Shown: in pieces, positions 33,882 to 43,567 of the stretch | Position numbering within the stretch: position 1 is the first letter of the stretch | Layout: each line of letters starts with the position of its first letter | Assembly (NCBI GenBank): GCA_905221605.1 | Contig: CAJNDS010000602.1 | Location: 335,001 to 399,000 of the forward strand | Direction of reading: 5' to 3' | Length of the DNA stretch: 64,000 nucleotides | From: Symbiodinium natans | Taxonomy: Eukaryota > Sar > Dinophyceae > Suessiales > Symbiodiniaceae | Translations under genes and position numbers: made by a program | Notes under the pieces: generated by a model | Database searches by the model: none | Seen by the model: the letters and a program-made list of their open reading frames with translations, nothing else | Told to the model about the DNA's origin: nothing

Positions 33882-33967
33882 GGTTCAAGGGGCCTCCCCC
33901 AAGCATCCTCTTCCGGCTGCCAGGACGAGTGTCGCGGGACATTCGACAGCCCTCAGGCACAAGCTGG
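33882..33967 (+). CDS. Exon-like segment with both splice-like ends
   Basis: The textbook acceptor ATCATTTCTTTCTAG ends at 33881. Twenty-eight codons (FKGPPPSILFRLPGR...) end TGG before GTTTAGGG, so the donor is the first GT of the telomere array. No family is recognised. Confidence 0.38.
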
Positions 33968-33990
33968 GTTTAGGGTTTAGGGTTTAGGGT

Positions 33991-34029
<39 letters not shown>

Positions 34030-34138
34030 GGTTTTGGTACAGAAGGCAGTGTCTGTTGACCATGCCCAACTGGGCATGGTTCCCCTTCCGCAAAAGATTG
34101 TTAAAGCCAACACCCTTCTACACCCTAATGTTGACTTA

Positions 34139-34244
34139 GTAGCCCAGTGGTACCCTTTTCCCTTTTTTGATTATGGGTTCCCTTACAAAGTAACCACCCA
34201 CCCAAAAAAAGGATGCCCTTATCATGGTATGGTTACTGGGCTAC
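34139..34244 (+). mobile_element. GTAGCCCAGT-TIR element, complete 106-bp copy
   Basis: Termini GTAGCCCAGT and ACTGGGCTAC are perfect inverted 10-mers. TA flanks both ends (34137-34138 and 34245-34246), as expected for a Tc1/mariner-type MITE. The interior carries a pyrimidine tract, GTAACCACCC and AAAAAAAGGATGCCC. It has no coding capacity. Confidence 0.8.
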
Positions 34245-34528
34245 TACATTGCATGGTCTTGTCTCTGGTATTCGTCTTGGGGTGTCGGGTTTTTTTGTCT
34301 AGGGGGTCTGTGAATCCGGAAATCTTTCAAGGCTTCAAACCCTAAACCCTAGACCCTATAAACCCCAAAATCCCACCTGGGGCAGTTCTGGAAGTCATGG
34401 CCGGCTCCAAACCCCGACGCCTAAATCCTAAACAAGCCTTAAACCCGAAATCAACCCTAAACCCTAAACCCTAAACCCGAAACCCTAAACCCTAAACCCT
34501 AACCCCTAAACCGTAAACCCTAAACCCG

Positions 34529-34566
<38 letters not shown>

Positions 34567-36470
34567 CCCTAATGTAGAAAAAATCTTCCAGTGACATTGC
34601 TTCATGCCAATGGCCCATCCTCCTAGAAGAGGCCCCTGCTCCCACCCTGAACCCTAAAGCCAGGTTTTAGGGTTTAGGGTTTCGGGTGCTTAGGGCAAAG
34701 CTGGAAATCTGTGGGGGGTGGTGGCATGGTGCACAAAGCTCGCAAGATCTACCAGAAATCCTGTGGAGGCGAACGACCCGACTTCGACAGGACGGGCATC
34801 ATGGAATTGAGTGCTGTCAGGTTTTGTGGGACGTCCGTTATACACCCTCTCTACCTGTTTTAAACCTTGATGAAACGTTTGGGTTTGGGTTTTTGAGCGT
34901 CCTGGAGAGGCTCTAAATCAAGGCTTTATGAAGGCCCCTAGCGGAGGAATTTTCTGGAAGCAGGTGTGTAGAAGGTGCCGAGTCAAGAAAGAAAAAGGCA
35001 CACATAATTCAAGTAAAAAAAGGGACTCTGATACCAGGGTTTAGGGTTTAGGGTACCAAACGCAGTGATGTAAAGGGGCCTGGCGAATCGCCGGCCCAGG
35101 CCAGTCGTGAACGGCTGTCGATTTTTGCAGGGCGTTAGGGGCTTTTAGTTTTCGAATATGCCCCCTAAACCCTAAACCCTAAACCCTAAACCCTAAACCC
35201 TAAACCCTAAACTCTGGCACCCAGGAGCCTTCGCGGGTCTCGTGCGTTTGGGCCTCTTGCGCGAGCAGGAGCACTCAGGGGTTCAGAGCTCGTGTTTAGG
35301 GTTTAGGGTTTAGGGTTTAGGGTTTAGGGTTTAGGGTTTAGGGTTTAGGGTTTAGGGTTTGGTTTGCCAAGGACAGTTCCTTAATGAGACCTCATATGTT
35401 TGCGATCATGTCCGGAAATGCAGAGGGCTACTGTCGCCGAATTTAGGCTTTTGGGTCTAGGGCTGCATGGAAGAAGGCTGCATTCTGAACGCGTGTGCTT
35501 GAAAGCTCCAGACCCTGCTCGGTTGGGCTTCACGGCCCAAACCTGTTGAGTTTGGGGTTTCTAGTCGTCAAAGGGTTCAGGATTGAAATATTTTTGCGCT
35601 GATGGGGTTGGGGATGAAAGGGCTCAGGGTTGAACGGGTCTAGGGTGCAATTTCAGGGTTTTTCAGGGTTTAGGGCTTGTGGGGTTGACTGGGCTTATAG
35701 AGGTTCAGGGTTAAATGGGCTCAGGGTCGATGGGTCTTAGCGGTTTAGGGTTTAGGGTGTAGGGTTTAGGGTTTAGGGTTTAGGGTATCGGCGTCAGGAG
35801 ATTCCATACCTTGCAGGTCGTGCGCAGACTCCTGGCCTGCAACACATGTAGGGTTTAGGGTTTGGGGTTTAGGGTTTAGGGTTTAGGCTTTAGGCTTAGG
35901 GTTTAGGGTTTAGGGTTTAGGGTTTAGGGTTTAGGGTTTAGGGTTTAGGGATAATGGGGGTTTACGAAAACAGGGTGACCCCAATTTAGATCCCCAAATA
36001 GAAGGATTCCCGTATAGTTTCCTAGTAGGGTGTAGGGTTTAGGGTTTAGTGTTTGATGTTTAGGGTTTAGGGTTTAGGGTTCAGGGTTTAGGGTTTAGGG
36101 TTTAGGGGTTGAAGGCCCAGCAAAACCCTCAAGCCCTCCGCAAGTGAGGAAGGCCCAACTGATCTGGCTCTGGATCGCCTCCTACGTCCGGGCGTCCTCA
36201 AAGGCAGGATGCTGGAATGAGAGTGCCAAGGCGATGAAGATTCAGAAGAGGCCGGAAGGGTTTGAGGGTTCAGGCTCGTTTTGTTTTTTTGGGTTCAGGG
36301 CTTAGGGGTTTGGAGGTTTTGCGGGACTTGACAAGGTTAAAACTGAGTTGCGAGCACCCTTGCTTCAGGTATTCCAGCGTGTTGGACTTGTTGTCCAGGC
36401 TACCCTGAACCCTAAACCCTAAACCCTAACCCCCAACCCCTGAACCAAGATGTAGGTTTTGTGCGAATAG
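34245..36470. repeat. Interstitial telomere-repeat cluster 9
   Basis: C-strand arrays: 34455-34530, 35163-35212. G-strand arrays: 35037-35054, 35293-35362, 35742-35785, 35850-35950, 36025-36110. A run of 33 C at 34531-34563 follows a C-strand array. A CCCCAAATAGAAGGATTCCC repeat copy is at 35983-36005. Islands at 35212-35292, 35363-35440 and 36125-36265 are exon-like on +. 34570-35030 holds nothing recognised. Confidence 0.92.
35212..35292 (+). CDS. Exon-like open segment, unknown protein
   Basis: Twenty-seven codons (LWHPGAFAGLVRLG...) occupy the island between a C-strand and a G-strand array, ending at TCG|TGTTTAGG. No family is recognised. Confidence 0.3.
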
Positions 36471-36479
36471 ACTAGCTGA

Positions 36480-36715
36480 CTAAGCCTCACCTACACTTCT
36501 TATCCTGACTTATACAACTGTTAATAGTTGTTGTAGCAAGTACTAGCCCTTTAAACAAATTTAACAGCATTTGTTGTAACAATTAAACAATTGTTATAGC
36601 AATTGTTGTAGCAATTAAACAATTGTTGAAACAAAAACGACAATTGTTGCAACAATTCAAGCAAGTTCATCAACAATTGTCGTGCGTATGAAACAATTTC
36701 CGTCGTGTGTTGGTA
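36480..36715. repeat. CAATTGTTG palindrome cluster
   Basis: An AT-rich patch contains repeated CAATTGTTG/CAACAATTG words in both orientations (for example ACAATTGTTATAGC, AATTGTTGTAGC, ACAATTGTTGCAACAATT). It can fold into hairpins. Runs of C follow at 36718-36735. Confidence 0.85.
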
Positions 36716-37076
36716 CCCTCCCCCCCCCCCTCCCCCGGCATCGCAGGGCTTCTAAAAGCACCGCACCCTAAACCCTGAGACCTAAACCCTGAGACCTAAA
36801 CCCTAAACCCTAAACCCTAAACCCTAAAACCTAAACCCTAAACATAAAGTCAATCCATGCCGCTTGCAGAACAGTCAAACAGCTATAATAGGGGCTCTGG
36901 ATGGAGGGAACCCTAAACCCTAAACCCTAGACCCTAAACCCTAAACCCTAAACCCTAAACCCTAAACCCTAAACCCTAAACCCTAAACCCTAAACCCTAA
37001 ACCCTAAACCCTAAACCCTAAACCCTAAACCCTAAACTGTTGGGGGGGGGAATGCTATTGGCTTGTCCCTTCGCAG

Positions 37077-37148
37077 GTGTTGCATCGGGCGTTTCGCAGT
37101 GTCGGCGATTCGGACACAGCTGGGAACGCAGCTCCCGCACTCTTCTGA
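37077..37148 (+). CDS. Exon-like terminal segment with acceptor
   Basis: The acceptor GGCTTGTCCCTTCGCAG ends at 37076. Twenty-three codons (VLHRAFRSVGDSDTAG...) end at TGA 37146-37148. A long C-strand array with CTAAA branch-like words lies just upstream. No family is recognised. Confidence 0.35.
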   Translation: MLHRAFRSVGDSDTAGNAAPALF

Positions 37149-37429
37149 ACAATTAGGGGGGCTCAAGCAGTATAGGGTTAGGGTTAGGGTTTAGGGTTTA
37201 GGGTGTCTCAATGAGTGGGCGCGCTGGTGCTGAAAGCACCCAGGCGCGCGCCCCGACTTGCATAAGCCCACCCCCGCTGGCGCTCCACCCTCGCCTTAAC
37301 CTTTACGGGTTTAGGGTTCTTTTTGAACTCTGATCGTGCTTTTGTTATTTTTCTCTTGTCCATTGGCTGGGTTAAAAGCTCGGCATCGATGCAGATCAAC
37401 TACCCTGAAGTTGCAGCCCTTAGGCATTG

Positions 37430-37705
37430 CAAGGGAGATATCTATCAATCGAGGGCTGCTGGAGGTTTGGGCTTGGGGCTGGCTGCCGCCTTCGCCCTCG
37501 GCGATGCTGCGTGCTGGGCGGGGGTTTGGAAAACTTGCTTGGAAGGGCGTGAAATCAAAGGTTTGGGCTTTCGCCATTTCTAATGTTGGGCTTAGATGTC
37601 CATCATTCGAGGGCTTCTGGGAGGGCCAAAAAGTCAAAGGTTTGGGATTGGGTTGGCTGCCGCCTTCGTCCTTGGTGATGCTGCGTCTTGCTTGACCCCC
37701 TCATT
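37430..37705 (+). repeat. Imperfect direct duplication
   Basis: A block containing GGCTGCCGCCTTCG and GGCGATGCTGCG at about 37480-37515 recurs at about 37660-37690 with TTTGGG and TCGAGGGCTBCTGG-like flanks. ORFs across it read as repeated LGLAAAFALGDAA. I take this as duplication, not a gene. Confidence 0.65.
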
Positions 37706-37969
37706 TGGGGTGTTTTTGGCTGGAATCAGTGAAGGCTCGGTTTTGAGCAAAAATGCAGAAAACGAGAGCCCACCCCCGTCGCTTGAGTACTAAAAAATCG
37801 CATTTTTAACTGGGGCCCGGGCCGATGCTGGGGTCCCCCCTCATTGGGGTTTTTTTGGGGGCAAACTTTCCCCTTCAAGGGGGGTCGGAGTTTTGAGCAA
37901 GCGGGGTCTCCCAACACTGAATTGCTTCCAAAATAAGAAAAGGTCGCCGGGGTCCGGTGACCCTTTAGA

Positions 37970-38215
37970 AAAGCTCTTGAAGAGGCCTCCCAGCGGGGCC
38001 TCCCAGGCAGGGGCTTCCAGGCAGGGGAGGGGCCCTGTCAGGCAGGGGCCTCCCAGGCAGGGGTCTTAGGCAGGGGCCGCCAAGGCAGGGGCCTCCCAGA
38101 CAGGACCCAGACAGGGCCCAGGCAGGGCCTCCCAGAAGGAAGGGGCCCACTTCGGGCCTCCCAGGACCCTCCCAGGCAGGGGCCTCCAGAGCGGGCCTTC
38201 CAGGCAGCCTCTCAG
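37970..38215 (+). repeat. G/C-rich minisatellite
   Basis: Irregular repeats of GCCTCCCAGGCAGGGG fill the segment with units of roughly 14-32 bp. The minus strand reads as Gly/Pro/Leu-rich low-complexity sequence. Confidence 0.85.
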
Positions 38216-40373
38216 GCCAATACGAGGAACATGGCTGGGCTGCCTGCCTGGACAGGCTCTGGGTTCCTCTGGTCCACGAAAAACGACCGCGGCTGGAGGT
38301 GGGGCTCCTCTGGGAGGGGCCCTGAGAGACCTCACAAAAGGAGGTTGCTGCGTTTTGCCTGAAGGTTTGGGGTATCTCATTCTAGGGCGACTTGACGGGT
38401 TTCTCGCCAGCGACCTGCCGGGTCCACCGCGCAGCCCGCAGCTGCCTGCGGGACTGGAGCTCCGTTGCCCGCCGGAGGGCTTCTGGCTCCGGAGCTACCT
38501 CGCCTGCCGGCTTCGGTGCGTTCGCCCTGCTCGACGGCCCCGGGCTCACTCAGTTTAGGGTTTAGGGTTCAGGGTAGATCGCATAGCTCTCCCTGTGCGC
38601 ACCGCGCATTTGTAGGGTCTCGGCAATTTGGCCCGTTGCCTCCCAAGAGCATGATGCCACGGGACTAAAGGAGGTCTACTTAGGTATAAAGGGGGCTATA
38701 TAAGGCTTATATAGGGGTTATAGAGGGGAATAAGATTAAGGGTCTCTTGTAGGGGTCCCTCCTCATACCCTAACTAAACCCTAAACCCTAAACCCTAAAC
38801 CCTTGATGATGCCAAGGTACACATACGTGCAGCTGCCGCTCGGCTAAGACATCCCAGAGGCTGCTTCAGCAAACCAGAACCTCCTGGAGCTCAGGAATTA
38901 GGGTTTAGGATTTAGGGTTTAGGGTCTAGTGTTTAGCTCTGGTATGGACACAATTCCATTCAGCCGCTGACTCGTAAAGCAATAGAGCTGCTGAGTGAAT
39001 ATCCTCCGTCACAACTATATCATGAACAGGAACCGTTTCTTGAACGCCCTGCCGCATCCTCCCGTGCATTGTTAACTGAGAACCCATAGCCGGTAGAAGG
39101 ACAGCTGAGACAAATTGACGACAAAGAAGACAACATGATGCAACTAAAGACTAGAACTGGTCCACGCGCGCACTATCCTCAAAACACGCCCCTAAGCCCT
39201 TCAAACCCTCTGAACCCCAAACGCCCTCGAACTCCTAGCTCAACTCCTGACTCCGCTTTTAAGGTTTTGGGCTTTGGGGTTTAGGCTTTATGTAAAGCCC
39301 AAACCCTAAATCCTAAACCCTAAACCCTAAACCTTTTAGGGTTGAAAGGCGTCGGGTTGCTTCAGCGAAGTCTCCCCAACCCGAAGCACCAAACCCTAAA
39401 CCCCCACACCCCGAAACCTGAAAAGCCTTAAAGCATCTGAGCCCCACGCCAACCTGAGCCAGGGTATACGTAGGGTTCAGAGTCACGGGTGGATTCAGGA
39501 TTTTGGGAGTTCGGGACATGAATTCGGGTTTGTGGGTTATTTTGGCGATTGGGTTTAGGGTTTAGGGTTTAGGGTTTAAGGTTTAGGGTTTAGGGTTTAG
39601 GGTTTAGGGTTTAGGGCTGGAAGGATCTCCCTGATGGTCCAGTGCAGCCACGCGATCATGGGCTTGGGCTGCGGCTACACAGGCAAGGGTTTAGGGTTTA
39701 GGGTTTTAGGGTTTGGGGTTTAGGGTTTGGGGTATAGGGTTTAGGGTTTGGGGTGCCCCCAACCTCTGCCAGCCCCAATACCAGCCTTGGAAATTCTATA
39801 AACCCCACACCCCGAACCCTAAATCGCAACACTCTAAACCCAAAAACCCCAAACCCGAAACCTCAAACCCAAAACCCCATACCCCATACCCCAAACCCTA
39901 AACCCTAAACCCTAAACCCTAAACCCCAAACCCCACACCTCCCGCTCCGGGTCCCAGGCGCCGCTGCGTTCGTACTGGGCCACTACGCGCTGCTGGTGGC
40001 GCAGCGCCTGGGATGCATCATTAGAGTTGAGGGTTTAGGGTTTAGGGTTAGGTGAAGGGTTTATGGGGATTCGGGTTGGGGTTTAGGGCTTAGGGTTTTG
40101 GGGGTTTTGGGCGTCGGCTAGCACGGCTTGGGGGGTTTGGGGTTGCCATCGACATGCTTGAAGCATCTGGGTTCGATTATTTAGGGCCTAGGGTATTCTG
40201 ACTGGGGGCCTTTCATGGGACCCGGTGAACCCTTTCGGCCCTTGACCTTCGAGCATCTCAACCTATAACCCCTCAACCCCACTGTTGGAGTTAGGGTTTA
40301 GGGTTTAGGGTTTAGGGTTCAGGGCTTAGGGTTTAGGGTTTAGAGTTTAGGGTTTAGGGTTTAGTGTTCAGGG

Positions 40374-40476
40374 CTACTAAGCGACCTTAGCGCACTCTTC
40401 CATCGACGCAAGCAGGATCGCTCAGACGGTTATCGTGCCAGCGACCTTCCAGTCCCTGTTGGACGTTTGCGTCTAC
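40374..40476 (+). CDS. Exon-like segment with consensus donor
   Basis: Thirty-four codons (LLSDLSALFHRRKQDR...) end before GTGAGT at 40477, a good 5' splice site. A G-strand array lies directly upstream. No family is recognised. Confidence 0.33.
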
Positions 40477-40744
40477 GTGAGTGACCCGCGCCCAGCCGGC
40501 ATCTTCTTCTTGGTAGCCCAGTGGTACCCTAAACCCTAAACCCTAAACCCTATACCCTAAACCCCTTGTAAAGTATCCAACAAAAAACCAACAAAAACTA
40601 GAAGAGGGATGGCCCGAAAGCATCGATTTGCCGTGCGTTGACTCCATGCAGTTGACTCTTTGCAGCCGAAGTGTATGCACTTGGACAAATGTATGCACTG
40701 ACATGGTTGCATAGTCACTTGCACACTGCACTTGTCTGATTTGC

Positions 40745-41785
40745 GATGGTCTTGGAACCAGCGAATTCGGGGACCATGGTATACTTGCGATGCTTTTGGA
40801 ACCAGCGAATTCGGGGACCATGGTTTTCGCGATCATGGTTTTTGCGATGGTTTTGGAAACAGCGATTTCGGGGACCGTGGTATTTGCGATGCTTTTGGAA
40901 ACAGCGAATTCGGGGGACCATGGTATTTGCGAAGGTTTTGGAACCAGCGAATTCGGGGACCATGGTATTTGCGATGGTTTTGGAAGCAGAGAATTCGGGG
41001 ACCATGGTTTTCGCGATGGTTTTTGGAACCAGCGAACTCGGGGACCATGGTATTTGCGATGGTTTTGGAACCAGCGAACTCGGGGACCAGGGTATTTGCG
41101 ATGGTTTTGGAACCACGATATTTACGAGGTTTTCGAGGCCCCGGAAGTCGAGTCCCATGATATTTGCGAGGTTTTCGAGGAATTCGAGTCCCACGATATT
41201 TGCGAGGTTTTCGAGGCCCCGGAATTCGAGTCCCACGACATTTGCAAGGGTTTCGAGGAGAATTCGAGTCCCGCGATATTTGCGATGGTTTATTTGCGAT
41301 GGTTTCGACACGCAAGCTCCGGGTGTCCGCGGCGGGAATGCTATCAAGTATGTCCGGAATTCCGCTTCCATGCTATTTGCGGTGTTTTCAAGCGCCCAGA
41401 TGTCCGTTACCATGCTATTTGCAGTGTTTTCAAGCGCCCAGACGTCCGTTACCATGCTATTTGCGGCGTTTTCATGCGCCCAGATGTTCGTTACCATGCT
41501 ATTTGCGGTGTTTTCAAGCGCCCAGATGACCGTTACCGTGCTATTTGCACAGTGTTTTCAAGCGCACAGATGTCCGTTGCCATGCTATTTGCGGCGTTTT
41601 CATGCGCCCAGATGTCCGTTACCGTGCTATTTGCGGTGTTTTCAAGCGCCCAGATGTCCGTTACCGTGCTATTTGCGGTGTTTTCACGCGGCCAGATGTC
41701 CGTTACCATGCTATTTGCGGTGTTTTCAAGCGGCCAGATGTCCGTTACCGTGCTATTTGCGGTGTTTTCAGACGCCCAGGGCGTC
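40745..41785. repeat. Three adjoining 42-bp minisatellites
   Basis: Type 1 (about 40745-41115) has TTTGCGATGGTTTTGGAACC units. Type 2 (about 41116-41305) has TATTTGCGAGGTTTTCGAGG units. Type 3 (about 41365-41785) has GCTATTTGCGGTGTTTTCAA units. All have period 42 and share TATTTGCG..GGTTTT, so they descend from one unit. Because 42 is divisible by three, long repeat ORFs arise in several frames. I do not call them genes. Confidence 0.92.
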
Positions 41786-41789
41786 CGCG

Positions 41790-42060
41790 GCGTACTATAC
41801 GTCTGTACTACAAAAAGTCGACTTTCCAGCCACGGAAGCTCCGCGTGTGCGCGGCGTACTACGTGAGTACTACAAAAAGTCGACTTTCCAGCCACGGAAG
41901 CTCCGGGCGTCCCCGGCGTACTATTATACGTCTGTACTACAAACGTCGACTTTCCAGCCACGGAAGCTCCGGGCGTCCCCTGCGTACTACGTTTGTACTA
42001 CAAAACTCGATTTTCCAGCCACGGAAGTCCCCGGCGTACTACGTCTGTACTACACAAGTC
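41790..42060 (+). repeat. About 64-bp minisatellite
   Basis: Five units begin CGTACT at 41791, 41855, 41917, 41983 and 42035 and contain GTCGACTTTCCAGCCACGG. Unit length varies from 52 to 66 bp. Confidence 0.9.
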
Positions 42061-42520
42061 GAAAAACAAACGCAAAAAACGCAAAAACACTACGGTTTTA
42101 GCACCGCGACCACGCGAAAACCCGCGGAGGGGTTACGTTTGCATGTCAAGAAACGCAAAAACACGAGGGTTTTGGCACCGCGCCAACGCCGAAACCCGCA
42201 GAGGGGTTACGTTTGTATGTCAAAAAACGCAAAAACACGACGGTTTTGGCGCCGCGCCAACGCCGAAACCCGCAGAGGGTTGTCTGCGGCCACGAAAAAA
42301 AGTACCAAAAACGACGGTTTTAGTGCCGCGACCCGGCGATCACCCGCAGAGGGTTGTCCGCGGACACAAAGAAACGTAAAAAAACGACGGTTTTAGCACC
42401 GCGACCAAGCCGAAACCCGCAGAGGGTTGTCCGCGCAAATCAAGAAACGTAAAAAAACGATGGTTTTAGCACCGCGACCACGCCGAAACCTGCAGAGGGT
42501 TGCAATCCCGATTGGCGATG
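42061..42520 (+). repeat. About 73-bp minisatellite
   Basis: About six units contain AAACGCAAAAACACGACGG and GAAACCCGCAGAGGG, with a variable spacer between. Confidence 0.9.
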
Positions 42521-42639
42521 TCAACCCAGCCCGCCGCCTTAGAAAGAGTAATTTTAATTTAGTTTTAATTTAGAAATCTAGGACTGGGTACGAAGGTCTA
42601 CGAAATTCTACGTAAATCTCGTAATTTCTATTAACTTCT

Positions 42640-43018
42640 GCAATTCACTCTATGCGCTTCACGCTATGCACTTCACTCTATGCAATTCACTCTATGCAAT
42701 TCACTCTATGCACTTCACTCTATGTACTTCACTCTATGCACTTCACTCTATGCACTTGACTCTATGCACTTGACTCTATGCACTTGACTCTATGCACTTC
42801 ACTCTATGCACTTGACTCTATGCACTTCACTCTATGCACTTGACTCTATGCACTTCACTCTATGCACTTCACTCTATGCACTTCACTCTATGCACTTCAC
42901 TCTATGCGCTTCACTCTATGCTCTTCACTCCATGCACTTCACTCTATGCGCTTCACTCTATGCCCTTCGCTCTATGCACTTCGCTCTATGCACTTCACTC
43001 TATGTACTTCACTCTATG
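42640..43018 (+). repeat. 14-bp minisatellite
   Basis: About 27 copies of CACTCTATGCACTT with single-base variants (TTGA for TTCA, GCGCTT). Reading frames give repeats of HFTLCTSLYALHSM type, which is an artefact of the period. Confidence 0.95.
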
Positions 43019-43420
43019 GGGTCAGAGGGCTCCGCGCGGAAGAACCCTTCGCGATGCTTTCGGGAAAAATGCCCTTACTAGAATATGGTCACCGGGCTAC
43101 TAGGTCGTCTTCGTAATCAGAAGGGACCCCTGGAATGGACCCTTCATCTTATTCCCTAGGTTATATGATGACCACCATATAACCCTTATGTTTTTAGCGT
43201 ATTCCCTACATACTCAAGTAGCCGCCTAAGTCAGCCCTCGATAACCCCCAAAGTCACCAAGCCCTAGAAAAGCCTGAACCCTAAGCCATACACCCTAAAC
43301 CCTAAACCCTAAACCCTAAACCCTAAACCCTAAACCCTAAACCCTAAACCCTAAACCCTAAACCCTAAACCCTAAACCCTAAACCCTAAACCCTAAACCC
43401 TAAACCCTAACCCCCCAAGG

Positions 43421-43567
43421 TATGGCAGCGACGTGATCGACTTCTCCTTCCTTTCCTACCACGTCGCCTTGGCCAAGACCTGCGAGTCGTTCCTCTCCCC
43501 CATACCCCCCGATCTCAAGGCCGGCCTGGTTGGAGGGGGTGGAGGACTCCGTTCAGAGGAGGAGGGC
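43421..43567 (+). CDS. Exon-like open segment, unknown protein
   Basis: After a C-strand array and CCAAGG, 49 codons stay open (YGSDVIDFSFLSYHVAL...) with strong G/C third positions. They continue to the G-strand array. The start, a mix of aromatic and hydrophobic residues, looks protein-coding. No family is recognised. Confidence 0.35.

Larger units (their letters stand above)
30193..34136. repeat. Interstitial telomere-repeat cluster 8
   Basis: C-strand arrays: 30283-30331, 32033-32088, 32220-32280, 32928-33045, 33353-33465, 33592-33738. G-strand arrays: 30444-30474, 30887-30950, 31338-31404 (TTTGGGG-rich), 31555-31620, 32409-32522, 32727-32810, 33804-33842, 33968-34035 (TTGAGGG block). 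A run of 17 C lies at 30218-30234. Islands at 30500-30885, 31000-31330, 31625-32030 and 33050-33350 hold no gene I recognise. Confidence 0.92.
36720..40512. repeat. Interstitial telomere-repeat cluster 10
   Basis: C-strand arrays: 36766-36850, 36909-37037, 38760-38805, 39300-39332, 39895-39930. G-strand arrays: 37175-37203, 38554-38573, 39551-39620, 39688-39755, 40285-40372. 37204-38550 is nearly telomere-free and holds a partly duplicated segment and a G/C-rich minisatellite. 38900-39290 holds nothing recognised. Confidence 0.92.
40513..43100. mobile_element. Possible large GTAGCCC-TIR element filled with minisatellites
   Basis: The left end GTAGCCCAGTGGTACCC at 40513 passes into CCCTAAA units. 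The right end AAAAATGCCCTTACTAGAAT then GGTCACCGGGCTAC ends at 43100. Both match termini of the 106-bp element. Flanks are TG on the left and TA on the right, so the ends could belong to two copies. The interior is a telomere array, a unique stretch (40567-40740) and six tandem arrays. Confidence 0.5.

Noticed and set aside
40745-41785. Possible CRISPR array from ~42-bp repeats
   Set aside because: Units are contiguous with no unique spacers, divergence is gradual, there are no cas genes, and the context is eukaryotic.
40715-42396. Long ORFs (up to 451 codons) on both strands
   Set aside because: They arise from minisatellites with period 42 and from the following arrays. All frames are similarly open and the peptides are pure repeats.
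42806-43116. ORFs of about 90 codons in the 14-bp array
   Set aside because: Open only because the 14-bp unit lacks stops in the frames used. The peptides are repeats.
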